NCBI GenBank assembly: GCA_947072715.1
Contig: CAMTJB010000094.1
Span: 1-5,377 of the forward strand
Reading direction: 5' to 3'
DNA: 5,377 nt
DNA from: an uncultured Fusobacteriaceae bacterium
GTDB lineage: Bacteria; Fusobacteriota; Fusobacteriia; Fusobacteriales; Fusobacteriaceae
This document shows, one piece after another, positions 1 to 5,377 of the stretch (position 1 is its first letter; the number at the start of each line of letters is the position of its first letter). Below the pieces are notes generated by a model. It did not search any database, was not told where the DNA came from, and worked only from the letters and a program-made list of their open reading frames with translations. The position numbers and the translations under genes are program-made.

Positions 1-949
1 GCATTATGTTGCAGGGGTAGATTTGGGAGGAACAAATTCAAAAATAGGGATATTGAATGAAAATGGAGATTTGCTAAAAAGCATTTCAATAAAGACTCTT
101 TCAGATGAAGGTGTTGAAAAATGTTTAACTAGAATTTGGAATACAATAGAAGGGTTAGCCCATGAACTGTGTATTCCAGTAGATAGTATAGAAGGAATAG
201 GGATAGGAATACCAGGACCTGTATCGCAACAAGAAATAGTTGGGTTCTTTGCAAATTTTCCTTGGGAGAAAAAAATTAATGTAAGCAAAATTATGCAAAG
301 AATATCAGGTAAAAAAAATGTGAAGGTAGACAATGATGTTAACGTAATAGCTTTAGGAGAAGCCAAGTATGGTGCTGGAAGAGAAACCTTATCAAGTGTA
401 ACAGTAGCTTTAGGAACAGGGATAGGAGGTGGAATTTACGTTGCAGGAAAGCTTATTTCTGGATTTACAGGTGCAGGGGGAGAAATAGGACACACAAAGG
501 TTGAAAAGGATGGAAAGCTTTGTGGATGCGGTCAAAAAGGGTGCTTTGAAGCTTATGCATCAGCAACGGGATTAGTAAGAGAGTGTATATCTAGACTTAC
601 AGTAAATAAAAATAATGAAGTTTATAATTCTGTTAAGGGAAAACTAGACGAAATTGAAGCAAAAACAATTTTTGATGCTGCAAAGATGGGAGATAAGTTT
701 GCTTTAGAGTTAGTAGATTATGAAGCAGAATATCTAGCGTTAGGGTTGGCTAATATTTTAAATATTATTAATCCAGAAGTACTAATTTTAGGTGGAGGAG
801 TTGCCTTAGCAGGTGATATACTATTAGATGCAGTAAAAGAAAAATTAAAAAAATATGCTTTGCCAATAACTTTAGAAGGATTAAAAATTAAGTTGGCAGA
901 GTTAGGGAATGATGCTGGAGTAAAAGGGGCATCAGCATTGGTACTGTAA
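1..949 (+). CDS. ROK-family sugar kinase, probable glucokinase (5' partial)
   Basis: Likely ATP-dependent cytoplasmic kinase that phosphorylates glucose, or a related hexose or N-acetylated sugar, at C6. The reading frame is open from base 2, so 315 residues are visible; ROK glucokinases are about 315-320 residues, so only a few N-terminal residues lie outside the window. Seen: the phosphate-binding motif DLGGTNSK (20-43); the catalytic Asp in DNDVN (codon 335-337); LGTGIGGG; the sugar-binding GEIGH (His codon 491-493); and the zinc-binding CGCGQKGC (521-544). All key ROK residues are intact. The sequence starts directly at the ATP motif with no room for a helix-turn-helix, so it is a kinase and not a ROK repressor. 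A TTG at 23 is inside the phosphate loop and is not the start. The 36-bp gap to the next gene has no terminator, suggesting co-transcription. The exact sugar cannot be read from sequence; N-acetylmannosamine or fructose kinase are alternatives. Confidence 0.93.
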   Translation, partial: HYVAGVDLGGTNSKIGILNENGDLLKSISIKTLSDEGVEKCLTRIWNTIEGLAHELCIPVDSIEGIGIGIPGPVSQQEIVGFFANFPWEKKINVSKIMQRISGKKNVKVDNDVNVIALGEAKYGAGRETLSSVTVALGTGIGGGIYVAGKLISGFTGAGGEIGHTKVEKDGKLCGCGQKGCFEAYASATGLVRECISRLTVNKNNEVYNSVKGKLDEIEAKTIFDAAKMGDKFALELVDYEAEYLALGLANILNIINPEVLILGGGVALAGDILLDAVKEKLKKYALPITLEGLKIKLAELGNDAGVKGASALVL

Positions 950-985
950 TAAAAAAACAATATAAAATAAAAAGGATGGTAACAA

Positions 986-1483
986 ATGAATAATAACGAC
1001 ATTTTAAGAAGATTAAGATATGCACTAGATATAAGTGATGTGAACATGGTAAAAATATTTGAATTAGGAGATTATCAAATAGATATTCCTGCAGTAAAAT
1101 CTATTTTAAAGAAAGAGATAGAGGATGGTTATGTAACTTTAAAGAATGAAGAGTTAAAGAAATTTTTAGATGGTTTTGTTATTTTTAAAAGAGGAAAATT
1201 AGAGTTAAAGCCAGGACAAAATGCACCAGTAGAAGAGGCATTTAATCCTAAGAAAAACAGTAATAACAACAATATTATCTTAAAGAAGTTAAGAATAGCT
1301 TTAGAATATAAAAGTGATGATATGTTAAAAGTATTTAAATTAGGTGGAGTAGAAATATCTGAGCATGAACTTTCTGCATTATTTAGAAAAAGAGACAATA
1401 AGAACTATAAAGAGTGTGGTGATAAGTTTATTAGAGTATTCTTGAAAGGGTTAGTAACTCTTTATAGAGGAGAGAGAGACTAA
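986..1483 (+). CDS. DUF1456 family protein (YehS-like), two tandem repeats
   Basis: A 165-residue soluble protein of the DUF1456 family (E. coli YehS-like), whose biochemical function is not established. Two copies of a repeat of about 70 residues are visible. Copy 1 is roughly residues 1-71 (NDILRRLRYAL ... FLDGFVIFKRGK); copy 2 is roughly 93-163 (NNIILKKLRIAL ... FLKGLVTLYRGE). They are joined by a polar linker with an Asn-rich run (SNNNN, residues 92-96). Each copy has the family pattern N-x-I-L-(R/K)-(R/K)-L-R, an acidic DDM or DVNM segment, and a late FL-x-G-(F/L)-V helix followed by RG. Full length for the family; no signal peptide or membrane segment. The start is set by AAGGAT at 972-977, 8 bases before the ATG. 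The stop TAA shares its last base with the next gene's ATG, so the two are probably translationally coupled. Family assignment is firm; any role in carbohydrate metabolism is only guilt by association. Confidence 0.9.
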   Translation: MNNNDILRRLRYALDISDVNMVKIFELGDYQIDIPAVKSILKKEIEDGYVTLKNEELKKFLDGFVIFKRGKLELKPGQNAPVEEAFNPKKNSNNNNIILKKLRIALEYKSDDMLKVFKLGGVEISEHELSALFRKRDNKNYKECGDKFIRVFLKGLVTLYRGERD

Positions 1484-2346
1484 TGATATTAATAACGGGA
1501 GCTAATGGACAGTTAGGATATGATTTTAAAAAACTTTTTGATAATCTAAATATAGAATATATAGCTACTGATTATTTAGAGCTAGATATTACTGATTTTA
1601 GTAGTGTAAAGAAATTTATAGAAGAAAAAATTATAAAATGTGGAAAAAAATTAGAACTAATTATAAATTGTGCTGCTTATAACAATGTAGATAAAGCTGA
1701 AAGCGAAAAAGAGATATGTTATAAGCTAAATGCTTATGCTCCTAGAGATTTAGCAAAATTATCAAAAGAGTTTGATGCAGATTATATAACATATTCTACA
1801 GATTTCGTTTTTGATGGAGAAAAAAAGGCTCCTTATACAGAGGATGATATTCCAAATCCACTTTCTGTATATTCACAAGCTAAATATGAAGGTGAAAAAT
1901 TAGTTTTAAAAGAGTATGATAGATCTTTTGTTATAAGGACTTCATGGGTTTTTGGAATTGCAAATAATAATTTTAATAAGCAGGTAATTCAATGGTCATC
2001 AAATAAAGATAATCTTTCAATAGTTGATGATCAAGTATCTGCACCAACATATTCAAGAGATTTAGCATATTACTCATGGAAGCTGATTCAGACTAAGAGA
2101 TATGGTTTATATCATATAGCTAATTCAGGAATAGCCTCTAAGTATGATCAAGCTAAACATGTCTTAAATAGTATAGGGTGGAACGGAGTTTTAACAAGAG
2201 GAAAAAGCTCTGATTTTAAGTTACCAGCTAAAAGAGCAGAGTATTCTAAATTAGATTCAACAAAAATAGAAAAAGTAATTGGAGAAAAAATCCCATCATG
2301 GGAAAGTGGTATAGATAGATTTTTACAAGAAATGAACTGTAATTAG
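1483..2346 (+). CDS. rfbD: dTDP-4-dehydrorhamnose reductase (RfbD/RmlD family)
   Basis: A 287-residue short-chain dehydrogenase/reductase, full length for the family. RmlD enzymes reduce dTDP-4-dehydro-L-rhamnose to dTDP-L-rhamnose with NAD(P)H, the last step in making the rhamnose donor for cell-surface polysaccharide. Seen: Rossmann motif GANGQLG (residues 6-12); NCAAY (62-66) followed by VDKAE; the catalytic Thr in STD (105-107); DFVFDG (107-112); the catalytic Tyr130 and Lys134 in YSQAK; and RTSWVFG (152-158). The ATG overlaps the upstream stop by one base, with AGAGGAG (1466-1472) ahead of it inside the preceding gene. It is the last gene of its operon and is followed by a terminator. 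The usual partners rfbA, rfbB and rfbC are not visible, so the substrate is less certain than the fold; another nucleotide-linked deoxysugar is possible. Confidence 0.9.
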   Translation: MILITGANGQLGYDFKKLFDNLNIEYIATDYLELDITDFSSVKKFIEEKIIKCGKKLELIINCAAYNNVDKAESEKEICYKLNAYAPRDLAKLSKEFDADYITYSTDFVFDGEKKAPYTEDDIPNPLSVYSQAKYEGEKLVLKEYDRSFVIRTSWVFGIANNNFNKQVIQWSSNKDNLSIVDDQVSAPTYSRDLAYYSWKLIQTKRYGLYHIANSGIASKYDQAKHVLNSIGWNGVLTRGKSSDFKLPAKRAEYSKLDSTKIEKVIGEKIPSWESGIDRFLQEMNCN

Positions 2347-2357
2347 AATAAAGAATT

Positions 2358-2406
2358 AAGAGAGCACAAAGTACTATTTTAGTACTTTAAAGGCTCTCTT
2401 TTTTTT
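2358..2406 (+). terminator. Rho-independent terminator of the ROK-DUF1456-rfbD operon
   Basis: Two stacked perfect 8-bp stems begin 12 bases after the rfbD stop. The outer stem is AAGAGAGC (2358-2365) with GCTCTCTT (2393-2400); the inner is AAAGTACT (2368-2375) with AGTACTTT (2381-2388), with a 5-base loop. They are separated by a small asymmetric internal loop (2 versus 4 bases). Eight T residues (2399-2406) follow. The T-run lies on the + strand side, matching the direction of the upstream genes. Confidence 0.92.
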
Positions 2407-2441
2407 ATTATTAGCAATATAACAAATAAAAATCAATAAAA

Positions 2442-2470
2442 TGATAAAATATATAACAAAATGATAAAAA
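2442..2470 (+). repeat. AT-rich segment shared with the fprA upstream region (copy 1)
   Basis: These 29 bases match 4016-4044 at 26 positions without gaps; the mismatches are at the 12th, 13th and 22nd bases. Both copies lie just after a terminator and about 50 bases before a TTGAAA box. The segment begins TGATAAAATAT and contains AACAAAAT. It could be an A-rich upstream promoter element or a chance similarity of A-rich DNA. Confidence 0.4.
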
Positions 2471-2479
2471 TGAAAAAAA

Positions 2480-2498
2480 ATTTCAATTCATTTGAAAT
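2480..2498. repeat. Inverted repeat overlapping the candidate -35 of the symporter gene
   Basis: Perfect 7-base arms ATTTCAA (2480-2486) and TTGAAAT (2492-2498) flank a 5-base spacer. The right arm contains the TTGAAA proposed as a -35 box. The placement is compatible with an operator, but the arms are almost entirely A/T and no known regulator is recognised. Confidence 0.35.
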
Positions 2499-2520
2499 AA
2501 TCTTGTATATAAAATAAAAC
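2492..2520 (+). promoter_or_regulatory. Candidate promoter of the sodium symporter gene
   Basis: TTGAAA (2492-2497), 17-base spacer, TAAAAC (2515-2520). The same architecture (TTGAAA, 17 bases, TAAAAT) stands ahead of fprA at a similar distance from the shared AT-rich segment, which favours this choice. An alternative is TTGTAT (2503-2508), 17 bases, then TAATAT (2526-2531) with an extended TGC. Either would give a leader of roughly 70-90 bases carrying the hairpin at 2573-2595. The sequence is so A/T-rich that exact placement is uncertain. Confidence 0.4.
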
Positions 2521-2572
2521 TATGCTAATATTATTCAACGCTTGAAAAAATTACTTATATTGAAATAAAAAG

Positions 2573-2595
2573 AGTTCTTAATAGTATTAAGAACT
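2573..2595 (+). promoter_or_regulatory. Perfect hairpin / palindrome abutting the symporter ribosome-binding site
   Basis: Arms AGTTCTTAAT (2573-2582) and ATTAAGAACT (2586-2595) are exact reverse complements with a 3-base loop (AGT). The right arm ends directly against the Shine-Dalgarno run AAGAGGAGGA (2596-2605). It is not followed by a T-run, so it is not a terminator. It could be a transcription operator just downstream of the promoter, or an mRNA stem that affects ribosome access or message stability. No known operator consensus is recognised. Confidence 0.6.
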
Positions 2596-2611
2596 AAGAG
2601 GAGGATAATTT

Positions 2612-3952
2612 ATGGGTGAACAAAGAGGAAGTTGGAGCTCTAATATAGGTTTTGTATTAGCAGCGGCAGGATCAGCAATAGGTCTTGGGAATTTATGGAA
2701 ATTTCCATATCTAGCAGGTAAAAATGGAGGAGGAGCCTTTGTTATTGTATATTTATCATTAGTTATTATTTTAGGTTTTTCATTAATGTTAGCAGAAATG
2801 GTTATAGGAAGACGAGGAAAATCAGATGCATTTGGTTCGTATAATAATATAAAAAAAGGTTGGGGATTTATTGGAATATTTGGAATTTTAGCTTGTTTTA
2901 TAATTTATTCTTATTATACAGTTATAGCAGGTTGGATTATTAAATATATAGTTGAATTTATTTTTAATGGTGGAGTTCACGGAGATATAAGTGGATACTT
3001 TAGTAATTTTATAAGTTCTGGAATATCACCAATTATGTATAGTGCAGTGGTTTTAGTTCTTACAGCAGTCATTGTTTTAAAAGGGGTTTCAGGTGGAATA
3101 GAAAAAGCAAGTAAAATTATGATGCCAACATTATTCATATTTATGTTTATAATCGTATTAAGATCAGTTACTTTACCTAATGCAGGTGTAGGAATAGAAT
3201 TTTTCTTAAAACCAGATTTTTCTAAAATAACAGGTGGAGTAGTATTAGCAGCTTTAGGTCAAGTATTCTTTTCTTTAAGTTTGGGAATGGGAGCGATGAT
3301 AACATATGGTAGTTATTTACCAAATGATACAAAATTAGTAAAAAATTCATTTATAATACCAGCTTTAGATACTTTAATAGCATTACTTGCAGGGTTAGCG
3401 ATATTACCAGCAGTTTTCTCTTTTGGACTTGAACCAACAGCAGGACCAGGATTAATATTTATAACTCTTCCAAAGGTTTTTGCAGCTATGCCATTTGGGT
3501 TTATATTTGGATTAATATTCTTTATATTAGTTCTTTTTGCAGCAATAACTTCAACAATTTCTTTATTAGAAGTTGTAGTTTCATTTGTGGTTGATCAGAT
3601 TAAAATTGAAAGAAAAAAAGCTACTATTTTAGTAACTCTTGCAATATTTTTAGTGTCTATTCCAAATTCTAATTCATTTGGATCTATGGCAAATACAACA
3701 GTATTCTTTGGAATGAATTTCTTTGATTTCTTATGTTACTTAACTGATAATATATTATTACCAGTTGGAGGATTATTATTATGTATCTTTGTAGGATATG
3801 TGTGGAATAAAGAGGAGATTAAGGAAGAAATAACAAATAATAATAGTGTAGAATTCAAAGGATTTAAATATTGGTTATTTGGAATTAAGTATGTAGGACC
3901 AATAGTTTTAACTGTAATTTTGTTACAAGCATTAGGAATTTTAAAATTTTAA
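2612..3952 (+). CDS. Sodium-dependent amino-acid symporter, NSS/SNF family (LeuT fold)
   Basis: A 446-residue inner-membrane protein of the neurotransmitter:sodium symporter family, importing an amino acid with Na+. About 11 hydrophobic segments are visible: near 12-35, 41-66, 84-118, 140-157, 168-186, 208-235, 245-271, 295-327, 336-351, 362-398 and 426-445. Helix 1 has GLGNLWKFP (24-32), with Gly20, Ala22 and Asn27 falling at the same numbers as LeuT sodium ligands. Helix 6 has the broken-helix motif FFSLSLGMG (219-227). Helix 8 has Thr313-Ser314 matching the LeuT Na2 pair, and helix 3 has Tyr101-Tyr102 near the substrate site. Eleven helices and this length resemble the Fusobacterium nucleatum tyrosine transporter Tyt1, so an aromatic or other hydrophobic amino acid is plausible but not proven. 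The start is set by AGGAGG (2599-2604), 7 bases before the ATG. It stands alone between two terminators, with its own promoter and leader. Confidence 0.94.
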   Translation: MGEQRGSWSSNIGFVLAAAGSAIGLGNLWKFPYLAGKNGGGAFVIVYLSLVIILGFSLMLAEMVIGRRGKSDAFGSYNNIKKGWGFIGIFGILACFIIYSYYTVIAGWIIKYIVEFIFNGGVHGDISGYFSNFISSGISPIMYSAVVLVLTAVIVLKGVSGGIEKASKIMMPTLFIFMFIIVLRSVTLPNAGVGIEFFLKPDFSKITGGVVLAALGQVFFSLSLGMGAMITYGSYLPNDTKLVKNSFIIPALDTLIALLAGLAILPAVFSFGLEPTAGPGLIFITLPKVFAAMPFGFIFGLIFFILVLFAAITSTISLLEVVVSFVVDQIKIERKKATILVTLAIFLVSIPNSNSFGSMANTTVFFGMNFFDFLCYLTDNILLPVGGLLLCIFVGYVWNKEEIKEEITNNNSVEFKGFKYWLFGIKYVGPIVLTVILLQALGILKF

Positions 3953-3977
3953 ATTAAAAAATATATAATAATAAAAG

Positions 3978-4008
3978 AAAGATTTTCTTAAAAGAGAGTC
4001 TTTTTTTT
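3978..4008 (+). terminator. Rho-independent terminator of the symporter gene
   Basis: An 11-bp stem pairs 3978-3988 (AAAGATTTTCT) with 3993-4003, including two G-T wobbles and a 4-base loop (TAAA). The T-run spans 4001-4008, overlapping the base of the stem. It lies 25 bases after the stop codon. The stem is A/T-rich and weaker than the one after rfbD, but the geometry and orientation fit. Confidence 0.78.
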
Positions 4009-4015
4009 GTTAAAT

Positions 4016-4044
4016 TGATAAAATATTAAACAAAATAATAAAAA
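4016..4044 (+). repeat. AT-rich segment shared with the symporter upstream region (copy 2)
   Basis: Second copy of the segment at 2442-2470, 26 of 29 bases identical. It lies directly after the symporter terminator and ends 24 bases before the TTGAAA box of the fprA promoter. Confidence 0.4.
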
Positions 4045-4068
4045 ATAATACAAAATGAAAAAATAAGG

Positions 4069-4097
4069 TTGAAAAAAAACAATATTCGTTATAAAAT
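4069..4097 (+). promoter_or_regulatory. Candidate promoter of fprA
   Basis: TTGAAA (4069-4074), 17-base spacer, TAAAAT (4092-4097): a good sigma-70 type match at the ideal spacing. A TATAAA at 4090-4095 is a closer -10 hexamer but leaves only 15 bases. Predicted transcription would begin near 4104, giving a leader of about 65 bases before the ATG. Confidence 0.6.
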
Positions 4098-4111
4098 TGT
4101 AAATATTACAA
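4097..4111. promoter_or_regulatory. PerR-like palindrome at the fprA promoter
   Basis: TTGTAAATATTACAA has perfect 6-base arms (TTGTAA / TTACAA) around 3 bases. Read as a 7-1-7 site it matches the Bacillus PerR box TTATAATNATTATAA at 11 of 14 fixed positions. It overlaps the last base of the -10 box and covers the expected start of transcription, where a repressor would act. Assignment to PerR is inference. Confidence 0.42.
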
Positions 4112-4169
4112 AGAAATGAAAAGTTTTATCTTGTGGGAGATTAATTACAAAAATATTTTGGAGGTAGAA

Positions 4170-5377
4170 ATGAATAGTTTAAAATTGAAAAATGATATTT
4201 ACTGGTTAGGTAGTTTAGATCCAAAATTAAGAGTTTTTGATATTATTATGGAAACAGAGTTTGGAACAACTTATAACTCTTACTTTGTTAAAGGGAGTGA
4301 AAAAACTGCTGTATTTGAAACTGTTAAAGAAAAATGTTTCGATGATTATATCAAAAAATTAGAGCAATTAACAGATGTATCAAAACTTGATTATATTGTA
4401 GTTAGTCATACTGAGCCAGATCATGCTGGAAGTATAGCTAAACTTTTAGATTATGCTAAAAATGCTAAAGTAGTAGCATCAGAAAGAGCTGTAGAATTTT
4501 TAAAAGATATAATGAATAGAGAGTTTGATTATATTATAGTTAATCATTTGGATGAATTATCTTTAGGAAATAAAACTTTACAATTTTATTCTGTACCATT
4601 TTTACATTGGCCTGATACAATTTATACTTATATTAAAGAAGATAAAACTCTTGTAACTTGTGATTCTTTTGGTTCTCACTATAGTTTTGATGAAATTCTA
4701 TACTCTAAAATACCAACAGAAAAAATGGAAGATTATAAATCGGCCTTAAGATATTACTATTTAGCTATTTTTTCTCCATTTAAACCTTATGTTCTTGAGG
4801 CAATAGAAAAAATAAAAGGGATATACAAGGATATAGATATGGTATTACCAGGGCATGGACCTGTTCTAGATAAAAATCCACAAGAAATAATGAAAATTTA
4901 TGAAGAGTGGTCTCAATTACCAGAAAAATCAGAAAAAAAATCAATAGTTATACCTTATGTAGCTGCTTATGGTTATACTGAAGAATTAGCCCAAGAGATA
5001 GAACGTGGAATTAAAAGATATGATGAAAATATAGAAACGTCACTTTATAACATAAATATTGCAAATTTTGCAGCACTTAAGCCTGAAGTAATGAAAAAAA
5101 TTGATAGTGCAACAGGGGTTCTATTTGGAACATCAACTATAAATGGAGATGCACTACCTCTTATATCTGATTTAGCTCAATCTATGGGTCCTATAGCTCA
5201 TGGAGGTAAGTATGCTTCAGCATTTGGTTCTTATGGTTGGAGTGGTGAAGGTGTAGATAATATAATTGATAGATTAGATCAAATTAGATTAAATGTACTA
5301 GATGGGTATAAAATTAAATTTAAGCCTAATGAAGAGAAATTAAATGGTGCTTTTGAATTTGGTTATACTTTTGCTAA
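4170..5377 (+). CDS. fprA: FprA-type flavodiiron protein (3' partial)
   Basis: Cytoplasmic A-type flavoprotein that reduces O2 to water and/or NO to N2O, protecting anaerobes. 402 codons are visible with no stop before the window end. Residues 1 to about 250 form a metallo-beta-lactamase-like diiron domain. HTEPDH (80-85) supplies His80, Glu82 and Asp84; His146 is in FLHWPDT; Asp165 is in TCDSFGSH; His229 is in PGHGP. All six expected iron ligands are therefore present. From about 258 a flavodoxin domain begins: FMN phosphate loop AAYGYTE (265-271), GTSTINGD (320-327) and GSYGWSGEG (353-361). The flavodoxin domain is nearly complete at the edge, so a plain 400-odd-residue FprA is likely, but a C-terminal rubredoxin or flavin-reductase extension cannot be excluded. 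GGAGGT (4160-4165) sets the ATG at 4170. Its own promoter and a PerR-like palindrome precede it, fitting oxidative-stress control. O2 versus NO preference cannot be read from sequence. Confidence 0.95.
   Translation, partial: MNSLKLKNDIYWLGSLDPKLRVFDIIMETEFGTTYNSYFVKGSEKTAVFETVKEKCFDDYIKKLEQLTDVSKLDYIVVSHTEPDHAGSIAKLLDYAKNAKVVASERAVEFLKDIMNREFDYIIVNHLDELSLGNKTLQFYSVPFLHWPDTIYTYIKEDKTLVTCDSFGSHYSFDEILYSKIPTEKMEDYKSALRYYYLAIFSPFKPYVLEAIEKIKGIYKDIDMVLPGHGPVLDKNPQEIMKIYEEWSQLPEKSEKKSIVIPYVAAYGYTEELAQEIERGIKRYDENIETSLYNINIANFAALKPEVMKKIDSATGVLFGTSTINGDALPLISDLAQSMGPIAHGGKYASAFGSYGWSGEGVDNIIDRLDQIRLNVLDGYKIKFKPNEEKLNGAFEFGYTFA

Noticed and set aside
23..25. TTG at 23 as the start of the ROK kinase
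   Set aside because: It lies within the conserved DLGGTNSK phosphate motif; residues HYVAGVD encoded just before it belong to the protein, so the true start is upstream of the window.
4..366. Open frame on the minus strand inside the ROK kinase gene
   Set aside because: It is antisense to a gene with intact catalytic motifs and its translation is low-complexity hydrophobic without a recognisable domain; it is a shadow frame.
1256..1276. Asn-codon run in the DUF1456 gene as a simple-sequence repeat
   Set aside because: It is a short linker between the two family repeats with mixed AAT/AAC codons, not a pure tandem repeat likely to slip.
718..1398. Two minus-strand open frames (718-1047 and 1129-1398)
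   Set aside because: Both are antisense to well-supported genes, have no convincing ribosome site, and give Phe/Leu/Ser-rich products typical of the reverse of A-rich coding sequence.
2407..2611. T-box or other amino-acid riboswitch ahead of the symporter
   Set aside because: There is no T-box signature sequence, no specifier stem and no terminator/antiterminator pair before the gene; only short A/T-rich dyads and one simple hairpin are present.
4015..4044. Alternative fprA promoter using TTGATA at 4015
   Set aside because: The -10 choices at proper spacing are poor (TAAAAA at 18 bases), and TTGAAA / TAAAAT at 4069-4097 is a better pair closer to the gene.
4097..4111. Rex, FNR/HcpR-type site
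   Set aside because: Rex sites have TTGTGA-like arms 6 bases apart and FNR/HcpR sites have TTGA(T/C) arms 4 bases apart; the 6-3-6 spacing and TTGTAA arms here fit neither.
1..5377. Mobile element, CRISPR array, tRNA or rRNA
   Set aside because: No transposase or integrase, no regularly spaced repeats, and no tRNA or rRNA hallmark sequence was seen on either strand.

Overview
The window is very AT-rich, ordinary bacterial chromosome with all genes on the + strand. Codon choice (AGA for Arg; A/T in third positions), strong AGGAGG-type ribosome sites and the gene families together suggest a member of Fusobacteriota, probably Fusobacterium or a close relative. In particular, the sodium symporter predicted here to have 11 membrane helices recalls Fusobacterium Tyt1. 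The taxonomic call is an inference, and low-GC Firmicutes are not excluded.

Layout. (1) Positions 1-2346 hold the end of an operon: a ROK-family sugar kinase, probably glucokinase and missing only a few N-terminal residues; a DUF1456 (YehS-like) two-repeat protein; and an RfbD/RmlD-type dTDP-4-dehydrorhamnose reductase whose start overlaps the preceding stop (TAATG). A two-part hairpin with a T-run closes this unit at 2358-2406. (2) A 265-bp intergenic region (2347-2611) carries a candidate promoter, two inverted repeats and an AT-rich segment shared with the next intergenic region. It drives a single gene, a sodium-dependent amino-acid symporter (2612-3952), followed by its own terminator (3978-4008). 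(3) A 217-bp intergenic region (3953-4169) carries a candidate promoter with a PerR-like palindrome at its -10 edge. It precedes an A-type flavodiiron protein (FprA) that runs off the window end after 402 codons.

How the parts relate: the first unit is sugar phosphorylation plus nucleotide-sugar reduction and may feed cell-surface carbohydrate synthesis, although no other rhamnose-pathway gene is visible. The symporter is a monocistronic amino-acid uptake gene. The flavodiiron protein is an oxygen or nitric-oxide scavenger typical of anaerobes. There is no mobile element, CRISPR array, tRNA, rRNA or recognisable riboswitch. I found no convincing new multi-gene system. The items most worth a second look are regulatory: the palindrome at the fprA promoter, the perfect hairpin abutting the symporter ribosome site, and the segment shared by the two intergenic regions.
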